This document shows positions 23,683 through 32,179 of a DNA stretch of 64,000 bases, one piece after another. Position numbers and translations under genes: made by a program. The DNA is taken from assembly GCF_003668875.1 (NCBI RefSeq), contig NZ_RAWM01000001.1, forward strand, positions 1 to 64,000, given 5' to 3'. Source of the DNA: Corallococcus interemptor (GTDB taxonomy: Bacteria > Myxococcota > Myxococcia > Myxococcales > Myxococcaceae). How positions within the stretch are numbered: position 1 is the stretch's first letter; each line of letters starts with the position of its first letter. Under the pieces are notes generated by a model. The model made no database searches, had not been told where the DNA came from, and saw nothing but the letters and a program-made list of their open reading frames with translations.

Positions 23683-24628
23683 GGCGCTGGCCTCCCCGGA
23701 ACGCGCGGCGGTAGGCGAGGGGACTGGTGGTGACGAAGCGCTGGAAGTGTTCGCGGAAGGTGGTGGGCGAGCCGAACCCCACGGCCTCCGCGACGGCCTC
23801 CACGGACCGGCCGGTGGTCTCCAGCAGGTGCTGGGCGCGGCGCACGCGGGCGCGCAGGAGCCACTGGAGGGGCGTGGTGCCGGTCTGTTCGCGGAAGCGG
23901 CGGCTCAGGGTGCGCTCACTCATCGCCGCCTTCCGGGCCAGGGCCTGGAGCGTGAGTGGACGGTGCAGGTGGTCCTCCATCCAGCGCAGGAGCGGCTCCA
24001 GCGAAGCGCCCTCCGGTGAAGGAGGAGCGTGGGCGATGAACTGGGACTGGCCGCCGTCGCGCTCCAGGGGCATCACGGCCATCCGCGCCGCGTCCGCCGC
24101 CACCGAGGCGCCGTGATCCCTCCGCACCAGGTGCAGGCACAGGTCGAGCCCCGCCGCCGCGCCCGCGGAGGTGAGCAGCTGGCCGTTGTCGACGTAGAGC
24201 ACGTCCGGGTCCACGTGGATGGCGGGGTGGCGCCGGGCCAGCTCCTCGGCGGCCAGCCAGTGCGTGGTGGCGCGCTGTCCGTCGAGCAGTCCGGTCGCGG
24301 CCAGGATGAAGGCGCCGGAGCAGATGGACGCGATGCGCGTGCCCCGGCGGGCCGCCGCTCGGAGCGCCTTGAGGAGCCGGGGAGGCACGGGCACGGAGAC
24401 GTCCGAGGTGCCCGGCAGGACGATGGTGTCCGCGCGAGCCAGCGCGCCCAGGCCGTGGTGGGTCTTCACGCGGAAGGCGCCCGCGTGGACCTCCGGCGTC
24501 ACGCCGCAGACGCGGACCTCGTAGCCCGCGCTGCCGTCCGGCAGACGCACGCGGCCGAAGACCTCGGTGGGGATGGACAGGTCGAAGGGCACCACTCCAT
24601 CCAGCGCGACGATGGCCACGGTGTGCAT
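23615..24628 (-). CDS. GlxA-type regulator: DJ-1/PfpI domain plus AraC HTH
   Basis: 337 aa from ATG 24628 (M-H-T-V-A-I-V-A-L-D-G-V). Residues 1-170 form a class I glutamine-amidotransferase-like domain with the elbow S-I-C-S-G-A-F near 101-107. Residues about 215-315 carry two AraC HTH motifs: L-A-R-K-A-A-M-S-E-R-T-L-S-R-R-F and V-A-E-A-V-G-F-G-S-P-T-T-F-R-E-H-F. The amidotransferase-like part usually acts as a sensor, not an enzyme. The last 20 or so codons overlap the convergent lipoprotein gene. It is divergent from two small membrane proteins (117-base gap), which may be its targets. Confidence 0.9.
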   Translation of the reverse strand: MHTVAIVALDGVVPFDLSIPTEVFGRVRLPDGSAGYEVRVCGVTPEVHAGAFRVKTHHGLGALARADTIVLPGTSDVSVPVPPRLLKALRAAARRGTRIASICSGAFILAATGLLDGQRATTHWLAAEELARRHPAIHVDPDVLYVDNGQLLTSAGAAAGLDLCLHLVRRDHGASVAADAARMAVMPLERDGGQSQFIAHAPPSPEGASLEPLLRWMEDHLHRPLTLQALARKAAMSERTLSRRFREQTGTTPLQWLLRARVRRAQHLLETTGRSVEAVAEAVGFGSPTTFREHFQRFVTTSPLAYRRAFRGGQRLSAGGRSAPPPPGAPRRTRAAS

Positions 24629-24745
24629 GGCGGGAAGATGCCAGGACCGGGGTGTTCCCGCCAGATGGGCCCGTTGGCGGGAAGTCGTCGAAAGATGGCG
24701 TTTCCGCCACTCACGGAGAGGCAAGGGGCGTGGCATACGGGCGGG

Positions 24746-25114
24746 GTGTTGATCTACCGCTTGCTGCTCCTGCTGAAGTTCGTGGGCGTGGTTCTCTTCG
24801 GGGGAGGGCTGATTGCGGCGCTGGTCGCCACGACGTCGCGCGAACGCAAGCGCGCGGTGCACGGCGTCGCGTCATTGGGGCTGGTGGTGACGTGGACGGC
24901 GGGCTACCTGCTGACGCTCCAGCTCAACGTCGCGCTGACGGAGCCGTGGATTCTGGGTGGACTGTCGCTGTCGCTGGTGTCGCAGCTGACGCTGGTGGCC
25001 ATGGCGACGCACGAGCGGCGCACGGTGGCGGGAGTGCTGCTGGCGGCCGTGCCGTTCTTCTGCGTCCTGGTGTTGATGATCTTCCGGCCGCGCTGGCCCG
25101 GGGTGGACCCATGA
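24746..25114 (+). CDS. small integral membrane protein
   Basis: 122 aa starting at GTG 24746 after a G-rich GGGCGGG. Four hydrophobic segments are visible: L-L-L-L-K-F-V-G-V-V-L-F at the N-terminus, V-A-S-L-G-L-V-V-T-W-T-A-G, then W-I-L-G-G-L-S-L-S-L-V-S, and V-L-L-A-A-V-P-F-F-C-V-L-V. No named family is recognised with certainty. Its stop overlaps the start of the following DUF3817 gene (ATGA), so they are co-translated and may form one membrane complex. An alternative TTG start lies one codon later. Confidence 0.75.
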   Translation: MLIYRLLLLLKFVGVVLFGGGLIAALVATTSRERKRAVHGVASLGLVVTWTAGYLLTLQLNVALTEPWILGGLSLSLVSQLTLVAMATHERRTVAGVLLAAVPFFCVLVLMIFRPRWPGVDP

Positions 25115-25413
25115 GTGCGTTGAGGCAGCTGAGGTGGGTGGCCTTCCTGGAGGGGATGTCCTTCCTGGGGCTGCTCTTCATCGCGATGCCGGTGAAGTAC
25201 CTGCTGGACCAGCCCCTGGCGGTGCGAATCACCGGCGCGGTCCACGGACTGCTGTTCCTGCTCTTCGTGTCGTCGCTGTTCCGCGCGGCTTCGGAGCACG
25301 ACTGGCCGGTGCGCCGTTCGCTCGCGGCGTTCGGAGCGTCCCTGGTCCCATTCGGGACCTTCGTGCTGGACCGCGCGCTGCGGCGGGAGGAGCAGGAACT
25401 CACTTCGGAGTGA
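25111..25413 (+). CDS. DUF3817 family integral membrane protein
   Basis: 100 aa. It has the DUF3817 pattern: L-R-W-V-A-F-L-E-G-M-S-F-L-G-L-L at the N-terminus, M-P-V-K-Y-L-L-D, then G-A-V-H-G-L-L-F-L-L-F, and a last segment ending F-G-T-F-V-L-D. Three membrane helices. The function of the family is unknown. It is translationally coupled to the gene upstream and overlaps a convergent small gene by 14 bases. Confidence 0.85.
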   Translation: MSALRQLRWVAFLEGMSFLGLLFIAMPVKYLLDQPLAVRITGAVHGLLFLLFVSSLFRAASEHDWPVRRSLAAFGASLVPFGTFVLDRALRREEQELTSE

Positions 25414-25627
25414 GCTTCAGTCGCATGTCGACAGCGCCCTGCCGCGCTTTCTGCACGGCGATCAACCAGTCTGCCCAGACAGCAGGGTCCGCGGGGGTGC
25501 CGTCATCGAGCAGGGACATGCTGCCCAGCAGGCCACCCAGCTCGTCCGAAGGGGACACGCTGTGTAGCGCCTGGAGGTACTCGTACATCGCCGCATAGGC
25601 CTCTTGAATCGTGAGCACGTCTTTCAT
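25400..25627 (-). CDS. small hypothetical protein
   Basis: 75 aa, ATG at 25627. It is acidic and helical (M-K-D-V-L-T-I-Q-E-A-Y-A-A-M-Y-E-Y-L) with no signal peptide or membrane segment and no cysteines. It resembles in general character the small cytosolic immunity or adaptor proteins common in myxobacteria, but no family was recognised. It lies at the edge of a patch with lower GC than the rest of the window; the 163 bases upstream are AT-richer and may contain its promoter. Confidence 0.6.
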   Translation of the reverse strand: MKDVLTIQEAYAAMYEYLQALHSVSPSDELGGLLGSMSLLDDGTPADPAVWADWLIAVQKARQGAVDMRLKLTPK

Positions 25628-25790
25628 CGTGGCCTCAGGAACAGCGCAGGCATCCTGTCACCGAGCCACTCTGTCCCACGTCTCATTGACTCAAGCATCG
25701 CCTGCTCTCGAATCAATCGAAATAGACCAATGTGTCTCGGCTGCTGGTTTGCTTGCGGCGAGACGGGGCGGAATTGGTCTCGGAATTGCG

Positions 25791-26267
25791 CTAGTCTCTG
25801 TTCATACAGTGGTAGGCGATTGAGCTGGCGGTTTTAGGCTCCCCGGGGGAAATCCAATAGGGGCTTCGTTCTGTCTCTCGAATGCACCTCGTGATGCGCT
25901 GCTTCTCACTGTGGTCTAGGTAGCAAGATGTTGCGTAGAGGAGGGCAACAACCAGTGCGGCTCCAGTCATCGTGTGCCTTTCTTTGCGCCACCATCCCGC
26001 TTCTTGTGAAGGGTTGGGATCGCCAGCGAGACGCTTGGAGTAATAGATGGCTGTGATAAGCGCGAGGTAGATAAGGGCTTGAAATCCGAGGCCGCCAAAC
26101 CCAGCAACCAAGATGCGTGCGAACCAGTTCTTCTCAGTTGATGTGGCAATGACTGTGATGGAGCCCACGATGCCAGGGAGGGCATAGACTAGGTTTTCTC
26201 GCCATGTGTCAGGTATGGCTTCTTGTGTGAACTCTGCGGGATCGGTTGGGCCGGGTGATGAGTTCAT
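25791..26267 (-). CDS. orphan membrane protein in low-GC patch
   Basis: 158 aa, ATG at 26267. Three hydrophobic segments: L-V-Y-A-L-P-G-I-V-G-S-I-T-V-I-A near 27-42, F-G-G-L-G-F-Q-A-L-I-Y-L-A-L-I near 58-72, and A-A-L-V-V-A-L-L-Y-A-T near 102-112, then a soluble tail with C-I-R and Y-H-C-M. Codon use is noticeably less GC-biased (many A/T third positions) than in the neighbours, which points to recent acquisition. No family recognised. Confidence 0.6.
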   Translation of the reverse strand: MNSSPGPTDPAEFTQEAIPDTWRENLVYALPGIVGSITVIATSTEKNWFARILVAGFGGLGFQALIYLALITAIYYSKRLAGDPNPSQEAGWWRKERHTMTGAALVVALLYATSCYLDHSEKQRITRCIRETERSPYWISPGEPKTASSIAYHCMNRD

Positions 26268-26337
26268 TGGGTTGGAATTGTGGCGCTGGTCGCAGTCATC
26301 TGGAATCTGAACGAGACTTTCCTGCTCCCGGAATGCA

Positions 26338-27720
26338 CTACCGAAGCCGGAACGAACCCTCGGCGATGATCAGCAGCTCCACGCCGGGGGTGGCCTTGGC
26401 TCCGAAGGCCGTCAGGGTGGCCGTGGCGCCGCCTCGCACTGTGGCGTCATACGTGGTGAAGGCGCTGACCACCGCGTCCGCGAGCACCGTGGCGGAGGCC
26501 TTTCCGGACTGCTCCAGCACCGAGCCCAGCGTGGACTCCAGCGCCGCGCCCGCCTGCGCGCCCGCGTGCACCGCGGAGTCGAAGGCGAGCTGGTTGCTGC
26601 TCGTCAAGCCCAGTTGCGCGCCCATCACGGACGCGTTGCCGCTGGTGGCGAGCTGGGCGTTGTAGGACGTCCAGGCGCTCGCGGCGGCGCTGGCCGACGT
26701 GGCTCCGGACAGGCTCGCTCGCAGCGACGTGGCGGCGGTGTTCGCCTGGGCCACCACCGTGTCCGCGGCGCCGGCACCCTGGAGCAGGGCCTTCACGGCG
26801 GCCTCGGTGGCTCGGGCCTCCAGTGACGCAGCGGCCCGGACGGACGCGTCCGCGACCGCCATCCCCGCTCCGCCGGACAGCCGTGCCTCCACCGCCATGC
26901 GGTAGGACACGCTGGCCTCGCGCTCCGCCTGCTGGTCCTGCGTGTCGCTCACGTCGGGCGTGGCCGCGCGCACCGCCGCGAAGAACGTGTCGTAGGCGCT
27001 CGCCGCGGACGCACCGCCGGCATCCAGCGCCGCGTCCAACTGCGCGGATGCGTCCAGCGACGCGCTGAAGAGCTGCTCCTGCGTGACGACCACGCCGGAC
27101 CTGGCGTACGCCTTGATCCGCGTGGCCTGCGCCGCCCTCACCGCCGCGGCGAGCGCCTCCACGGACTCCGTCGCCGTCTCCTTGAGCTGACCGCGCACCG
27201 CCACCGCCTGCTCCGCGTTCAACCGCGCGCGCAGGTCCACCGTGTCCACGCCGCCCGGCACCTCCCCGTCCCGCACCATCTGGACGAAGACCTCCGCCTC
27301 CAGCGAGGACTCACTGGTGATGGGCGGCGCCGTACGCGCGTCCTGTCCGGACCGGGGCTCCGTGGAGTCCAGCAGCGCGGAGCCCACCGTGGCGCCGTTC
27401 TTGTTCACCGCCTCGATGATCAGCCGCTGCCCCGCGTCGTCCAGCTCCAGCGTGTAGCTGCCATCCGCCGCGACGTCCGCCTCCGCCAGCGTCGTCAGGT
27501 CACCGGACGTCACCACGCGGCTGATCCGCACCGTGGTCGCAGCGGAGGCCGTTCCATCCCCGGCCAGCGCGGGCGCTCCGTCCGTCAGCCCCTGCGACTG
27601 CTGCCCGCTTCCATTGGTGACGTGCCCCTGGACCTTCACCTTGTCGCCACCGCCGCACGCGGCCAGCAGCCAGCACACCAGTGCACCCAGAACCACTTCA
27701 CCCGCGCGACGCGTCTGCAT
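26338..27720 (-). CDS. alanine-rich lipoprotein of unknown function
   Basis: 460 aa. The N-terminus ends in C-W-L-L-A-A-C-G-G-G, a clear lipobox with Cys at residue 22. Residues about 30-110 look like a small beta domain (V-K-V-Q-G-H-V-T-N; A-D-G-S-Y-T-L-E-L-D) of the carboxypeptidase-regulatory type. The rest, about 140-460, is long, Ala/Val-rich and helical, with repeated A-A-V-R-A-A-style helices and no cysteine, suggesting a coiled or helical-bundle surface protein. Monocistronic by position. No function proposed. Confidence 0.75.
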   Translation of the reverse strand: MQTRRAGEVVLGALVCWLLAACGGGDKVKVQGHVTNGSGQQSQGLTDGAPALAGDGTASAATTVRISRVVTSGDLTTLAEADVAADGSYTLELDDAGQRLIIEAVNKNGATVGSALLDSTEPRSGQDARTAPPITSESSLEAEVFVQMVRDGEVPGGVDTVDLRARLNAEQAVAVRGQLKETATESVEALAAAVRAAQATRIKAYARSGVVVTQEQLFSASLDASAQLDAALDAGGASAASAYDTFFAAVRAATPDVSDTQDQQAEREASVSYRMAVEARLSGGAGMAVADASVRAAASLEARATEAAVKALLQGAGAADTVVAQANTAATSLRASLSGATSASAAASAWTSYNAQLATSGNASVMGAQLGLTSSNQLAFDSAVHAGAQAGAALESTLGSVLEQSGKASATVLADAVVSAFTTYDATVRGGATATLTAFGAKATPGVELLIIAEGSFRLR

Positions 27721-27807
27721 TGATGGGGGACCCCCGGGCCGGGCAGGAACGCCTCGGCGTCATGCCCGGAATCAAGCACCAGGGAATCAGCCGGATTCAA
27801 GCCACTG

Positions 27808-28215
27808 TCAGCTCATCTTCTCCAGCAGGCTCCGCAGCTCCGCCTGCTCGGCGGCGCTCAGGCGGCCGAGCCGCGCGCCGAACGCCTCCGACAGCAGCGC
27901 CAGGCCCCGCGCCGTCACCTTGCGCCCGGCCGGAGTCACCTGCAGCCGGTGCCTGCGCAGGTCCTCCGCGTCGATCTCCCGGCGCAGGAAGCCCGCCGCC
28001 TCCAGCCGCTTCACGTACACCGTGATGGTCGGCTTCGGCATGCTCAGCGTCACCGCCAGCTCGGCCGGGTAGGGGTGCTCCTCTACCTGCGACAGGACGA
28101 ACAGCTCCTTCGTGTCCAGCCCCAGCTCCGAGATGTCGGGCGAGACCCCCGCGATGACCGACATCAGCAGGTTGTAGTTCAGCGACCAGATCTTCGCCGG
28201 GTCGATCTTCGACAT
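27808..28215 (-). CDS. MarR-family transcriptional regulator
   Basis: 135 aa from ATG 28215 (a GTG two codons upstream is possible). The winged HTH is visible as P-Y-P-A-E-L-A-V-T-L-S-M-P-K-P-T-I-T-V-Y-V near 49-69, followed by the wing (D-L-R-R-H-R-L-Q-V-T-P-A-G) and a C-terminal dimerisation helix. It is divergent from the aldo/keto reductase gene with 94 bases between; it probably represses that gene and itself from the inverted repeat found there. Confidence 0.88.
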   Translation of the reverse strand: MSKIDPAKIWSLNYNLLMSVIAGVSPDISELGLDTKELFVLSQVEEHPYPAELAVTLSMPKPTITVYVKRLEAAGFLRREIDAEDLRRHRLQVTPAGRKVTARGLALLSEAFGARLGRLSAAEQAELRSLLEKMS

Positions 28216-28251
28216 GAGCACTTGCGCGGAAAATGGTACAAAATTAAATCA

Positions 28252-28265
28252 GTTCAAGGCTGAAC
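28252..28265. promoter_or_regulatory. candidate MarR operator (inverted repeat)
   Basis: GTTCA-AGGC-TGAAC is a perfect 5+5 inverted repeat in the only AT-rich stretch of the divergent MarR / aldo-keto reductase gap. AT-rich sequence (ACAAAATTAAAT) precedes it and may hold promoter elements. Function inferred from position. Confidence 0.4.
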
Positions 28266-28309
28266 CAACTCGGCCTCCCGAAAACCGTAACACATCCCCT
28301 GGAGACCCC

Positions 28310-29395
28310 ATGCCTCTGGACCACTACGTGACACTCGGCCGCTCCGGCCTTCGCGTGAGCCCGCTGTGCCTCGGTGCGATGACGTTCGGCGAAGACCTCG
28401 GCTGGGGCACCAGCGTGGAGGAGTCCGAGCGGATCATCGACCGGTTCATCGAACTGGGCGGCAACTTCATCGACACCGCGAATTTCTACACGAAGAGCCA
28501 TTCCGAGAAGATCATCGGCGACCACGTCGGCCGGCATGCGGCCAGGCGCGACCGCCTGGTCATCGCGACGAAGTTCAGCGGGAATCTCTACCCGGGGGAC
28601 CCGAACGGTGGCGGCTCCGGGCGCAAGTCCATCATCTCGGCGTGCGAGAACTCGCTCCGCCGCCTGCAGACGGACTACATCGACCTGTACTGGCTGCATA
28701 ACTGGGACAAGCACACGCCCATCGACGAGACGATGGCCGCGCTCGAGGACCTGGTCCGGGCCGGCAAGGTCCGCTACCTGGGCGTCTCCGACACGCCGGC
28801 GTGGAAGGTCGTCGAGGCCAACGTCACCGCGCGCTTCCGGGGCTGGTCCGCCTTCATCGGGTTGCAGATTGAGTACTCGCTGCTGGAGCGCAGCGTGGAG
28901 CAGGAGCTGGTCCCCATGGCCCTGGAGCACGGGCTGGGCATCACCCCCTGGTCCCCGCTCAAGAGCGGCGCCCTCAGCGGCAAGTACACCCGCAAGAACG
29001 CGGGCCAGGTGAAGGGGGACCGGGGCGCCTTCATCGACTCCTTCCTGAACGAGAAGACCTACACCGTCGTCGACGCGCTGGAGGTCATCGCCCGAGCGCA
29101 TGAGAGCACCCCGGCGCGCGTGGCGCTGGCGTGGGTCATGGCGAAGCCGGGCGTGGGCTCCACCATCATCGGCGCGCGTCGCATCGCGCAGCTCGAGGAC
29201 AACGTGAAGGCCGCCGACGTGAAGCTCACCGCCGAGGAGATGGGCCGCCTGGATGAACTCACCAAGCCCACGTTCGGCTTCCCTCAGAGCATGGAGCCGA
29301 TGTTCCCCTCCATCCACAACGGCGGGACGACGGTGAACGGCACCGGGATGCCGGCCTCCGCCTTCGGTGTGCAGAAGGGCGACAAGGTCTACTGA
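28310..29395 (+). CDS. aldo/keto reductase
   Basis: 361 aa from ATG 28310 with GGAG 7 bases upstream. It has the typical TIM-barrel AKR features: L-G-R-S-G-L-R-V-S-P-L-C-L-G near 7, the catalytic Asp in F-I-D-T-A-N-F-Y-T (Asp and Tyr of the tetrad), Lys in I-A-T-K-F-S-G near 86, the His in Y-W-L-H-N-W-D near 127, and the NADP-binding S-T-I-I-G-A-R near 284. It resembles the YajO/PdxI-like group that reduces aldehydes with NADPH. It probably responds through the divergent MarR regulator to electrophile or aldehyde stress (inference). Confidence 0.93.
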   Translation: MPLDHYVTLGRSGLRVSPLCLGAMTFGEDLGWGTSVEESERIIDRFIELGGNFIDTANFYTKSHSEKIIGDHVGRHAARRDRLVIATKFSGNLYPGDPNGGGSGRKSIISACENSLRRLQTDYIDLYWLHNWDKHTPIDETMAALEDLVRAGKVRYLGVSDTPAWKVVEANVTARFRGWSAFIGLQIEYSLLERSVEQELVPMALEHGLGITPWSPLKSGALSGKYTRKNAGQVKGDRGAFIDSFLNEKTYTVVDALEVIARAHESTPARVALAWVMAKPGVGSTIIGARRIAQLEDNVKAADVKLTAEEMGRLDELTKPTFGFPQSMEPMFPSIHNGGTTVNGTGMPASAFGVQKGDKVY

Positions 29396-29401
29396 CCGGC
29401 G

Positions 29402-29733
29402 TCAGCGACGGGGCCGGGGCTTTGTGCCCGGCCTCGCCTCCTCGCGAGCGAACGCCTCCGCCACGAAGTCCACGAACACGCGGACGCGGGGCGACAGGTG
29501 CCGGCGCTCCGGGTAGACGACGAACACGTCGGGCCCCGGAGAGCGCGGGATTCACCCAGCCGCCGCCGGACGAGCCGCGCGTCCGAGCTCTCCCCCATGC
29601 GCAGCCCCACGTCCACGCGCTCCTCCACCAGGTCGATGAAGCGGTCCGTGAGCCCCAGCGCGCACTGGATCCGCGGGTACGCGGAGAGGAACGCCGGCAG
29701 CTTCGGCACCAGCCAGTGCCGGCCCAAGTCCAT
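29402..29733 (-). pseudogene. decayed LysR regulator: effector-domain remnant
   Basis: Reading the minus strand from 29733, the sequence begins inside a LysR effector domain (L-G-R-H-W-L-V-P-K-L-P, D-R-F-I-D-L-V-E-E-R-V-D-V-G-L-R). It runs to R-R-R-L-G-E-S-R near 29545, then changes frame and jumps to the C-terminal end (D-V-F-V-V-Y-P-E-R-R-H-L, F-V-D-F-V-A-E-A-F), stopping at 29402. The whole DNA-binding half and roughly 100 residues of the middle are missing. The 5' break lies at about 29735, exactly where the truncated epimerase gene begins, so one deletion removed both 5' ends. Confidence 0.8.
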
Positions 29734-29741
29734 GGGCGCGG

Positions 29742-30569
29742 TTGATGGCGGCGGGGCACCAGGTGGTGGGCACCGCGCGGACGCAGGACAAGGCGCGGGC
29801 GCTGGAGGCGCGCGGCATCCAGGCCACGGTCGCGTCGTTCGACGACCTGGACGTGCTCGCGCGGCTGGCGAAGGAGTCCGACGCCGTCATCAACGGGGCG
29901 TCCGCGGACGAGCGCAAGGTGGTGGAGGCGCTGCTCGCCGCGCTGAAGGGCTCCGGCAAGCACTTCATCCACACCAGCGGCTCCAGCATCGTCGCCACCG
30001 GCGCGGGCGGAGAGCTGACCCAGGGCGTGCACGACGAGGACACCCCCATCGAGCCCGTCCCGGAGAAGGTGGCGCGCATCTCCCTGGACAAGGCGGTGCT
30101 GGACGCCGCGAAGGACGGCATCCACACGAACGTCATCTGCCCCTGCCTCATCTACGGCAAGGGGCTGGGGCTGAACCCGGACAGCGTGCAGCTGCCGCCG
30201 CTCATCCAGTACGCGCGGGAGACGGGCACGGCGCGCTACATCGGCAAGGGGGAGAACGTCTGGTCCAACGTGCACATCGAGGACCTGGCGGACCTGTACC
30301 TTTTGGTACTGGAGCGCGCGCCGGCCGGGACGTTCTATTTCGCGGAGAACGGCGAGGCGAACTTCCGTGACGCCGTGACGGCCATTGGCAAGAGCCTCCA
30401 CCTGCCCGTGGGCAGCATGCCGCTGGCGGAAGGGGAGAAGCGCTGGGGCGTGGAGCTGGGGCGCCTGGCGCTCGCGTCCAACAGCCGTATCCGCGCGAAG
30501 CGGGCCCGTGCGCTGGGCTGGAAGCCCCACCGGGCTTCGGTGTTCGACGTGCTCGCGGAGTTGAAGTAG
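29742..30569 (+). pseudogene. 5'-truncated NAD(P)-dependent epimerase/dehydratase (extended SDR)
   Basis: 275 codons are open from TTG 29742 (ATG at 29745). The protein begins at M-A-A-G-H-Q-V-V-G-T-A-R, the second strand of the Rossmann fold; the G-x-x-G-x-x-G loop that binds NAD is absent. The rest matches an extended SDR: D-A-V-I-N-G-A-S near 49, the Ser of T-S-G-S-S-I near 78, C-P-C-L-I-Y-G-K-G near 135, N-V-H-I-E-D-L-A-D near 168. Without the nucleotide-binding loop it should not be an active oxidoreductase. No ribosome site or promoter of its own is visible. Probably a dead gene left by the deletion at about 29735. Confidence 0.75.
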
Positions 30570-30575
30570 CCGCAC

Positions 30576-30603
30576 GGCCGCGAGCCAGTACGGGCTCGCG
30601 GCC
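30576..30603. terminator. hairpin between convergent genes
   Basis: GGCCGCGAGCC (30576-30586) and GGCTCGCGGCC (30593-30603) form a perfect 11-bp stem with a 6-base loop, midway between the epimerase remnant (ending 30569) and the convergent DUF1501 gene (ending 30623). There is no U-tract on either side, so intrinsic termination may be weak; a bidirectional terminator is the simplest reading. Confidence 0.55.
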
Positions 30604-30622
30604 TGCTCCAATCACGCGGGCA

Positions 30623-32179
30623 TCAGTCCGCCAGCATGAAGCCGACCTTGTACTTGCGTGCCTGCGCCGGGAAGCCGCGCGCCACCGCGTCCGCCACGTA
30701 GCCGGCGAGGTTGGGGAACACGTAGTCGCGCTCGGCGGCGGTGTTCAGCCCCAGCCACGAGGCCAGCGTCCAGCCGTACTGCTCCACCGTGAGCGTGGGA
30801 ATCCAGCGGCCGCGCTCGTCCGTGGAGCCGTCCAGCGAGCCCGCCAGGTCCAGGCTGGGGAAGGTGCCGTAGAGCGCCTTGCCCGCCACGCGGTTGCCCA
30901 GGACGATGGCGTGGCCTCCCCACGCGTGGTCCGTGCCGCTGTCGCCGTTCTCCAGGAGCGTCCGGTTGAAGTCGCTCATGGTGAAGAGCGTCGCCTGCGG
31001 CGCGTTGGAGCCGAAGGCGGTCTGCGTCTCCAGCAGCGTCACCGACTTCTGGAAGGCGTCCAGGGCGAAGTCCAGCTGCTCCAGGAGCTTCGGCTGGTCC
31101 ACGTCCTCGTTCTGGTGCGTGTCGAAGGAGCCGAAGCCCACGGAGAACACCTGCCGCTTGAGGCCCAGGCCCGCCTTGCTCACCGGCATGGCGCCCGCCA
31201 CCAGGTCGCGCACCACCTGGTAGAGCTGCGTGTGCAGCGTCCACTTCGCGGTGTCCTCCGGCGGCAGCGTGGGCACGAAGTAGCCCTCGATGGTGTCTCG
31301 CGTGGCCTGGGGCAGCTGGGCCCAGGCGGCGTCGCGTGCTGCGGCGCGAGCGGCGGAGAAGGTCTGCGCCGTGGTGAACACGCCCGCGTAGGCCGTCTCC
31401 AGCACGTTGCCGTCCTGCTCCGCCATCACGTCCGCCAGCGCCGCCTGCTGGAGCAGGTCGAAGTCCGACGGCGGGGTGCCGACGGTGCGGAACGCGAGCG
31501 TGCCGTCCGGGGCCACCATCATGGGCTTGCGCTCCACGCCCGCGCAGAAGCGCGCCTTGCCGCCGAACGAAGTCACCTCCGGGTAGTCCGGGGGCGTGCT
31601 CGTGTTGAGCACGTGGAGCCTGTCCGCCGCGCGGCCACCCCAGCCCGTCACCTTGATGTCGGACGTGACGGTGCTGGAGCCGGGATTGGCCAGCGCGCTC
31701 GACCAGGCGTCCTGCTGGTCGCTGTGGGAGAAGAGGTTCTCCGGCACGGAGGTGCCGCCGGCCAGGTAGTCCGCCTTGGTCAGCGGAAGCACCAGCGGGC
31801 CCACGTTGCACACGAACGCGGCGCGGCCCGCCTCGAAGTGCGCGCGCAGCCTCGACAGCGTCTTGGGCATGGCGAACGAACCCGCGGGCAGGTCCGTGGG
31901 GTTGATCAAATCCAGCTGGTCCGCCTTCAGGCCCACGGTGGGCCGCGCGGCCAGGTACTGCGCGTAGGCGTTGGTGTCCCGGGGGACGAGGATGTTGTTG
32001 CTGTCATTGCCTCCCAGGAGGAAGACGCAGACGGCGACGCGGCTGCCGGAGTAGCCGTTGAGCGTGGCGGCGTGGGCGTTGCCCACCCAGCGGGGGAGGG
32101 CGGCCGCGGCGGCCAGGAAGCCCAGGCCCTGCGTGGCGCGCCGGAGGAACTGGCGACGGGTCGTGGTCATGGGGCTCAC
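30623..32179 (-). CDS. DUF1501 family protein with Tat signal
   Basis: 518 aa if started at the GTG (32179) that overlaps the stop of the upstream DUF1800 gene; an ATG three codons later (32170) is equally good. The N-terminus T-T-T-R-R-Q-F-L-R-R-A followed by a hydrophobic stretch and A-H-A is a twin-arginine signal, so the protein is exported folded. The V-C-V-F-L-L-G-G-N-D-S-N-N motif near 50 and M-S-D-F-N-R-T near 400 are typical of DUF1501, a family with a sulfatase/phosphatase-like fold. DUF1501 and DUF1800 genes are found together in many bacteria; the pair's role is unknown. Confidence 0.92.
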   Translation of the reverse strand: MSPMTTTRRQFLRRATQGLGFLAAAAALPRWVGNAHAATLNGYSGSRVAVCVFLLGGNDSNNILVPRDTNAYAQYLAARPTVGLKADQLDLINPTDLPAGSFAMPKTLSRLRAHFEAGRAAFVCNVGPLVLPLTKADYLAGGTSVPENLFSHSDQQDAWSSALANPGSSTVTSDIKVTGWGGRAADRLHVLNTSTPPDYPEVTSFGGKARFCAGVERKPMMVAPDGTLAFRTVGTPPSDFDLLQQAALADVMAEQDGNVLETAYAGVFTTAQTFSAARAAARDAAWAQLPQATRDTIEGYFVPTLPPEDTAKWTLHTQLYQVVRDLVAGAMPVSKAGLGLKRQVFSVGFGSFDTHQNEDVDQPKLLEQLDFALDAFQKSVTLLETQTAFGSNAPQATLFTMSDFNRTLLENGDSGTDHAWGGHAIVLGNRVAGKALYGTFPSLDLAGSLDGSTDERGRWIPTLTVEQYGWTLASWLGLNTAAERDYVFPNLAGYVADAVARGFPAQARKYKVGFMLAD

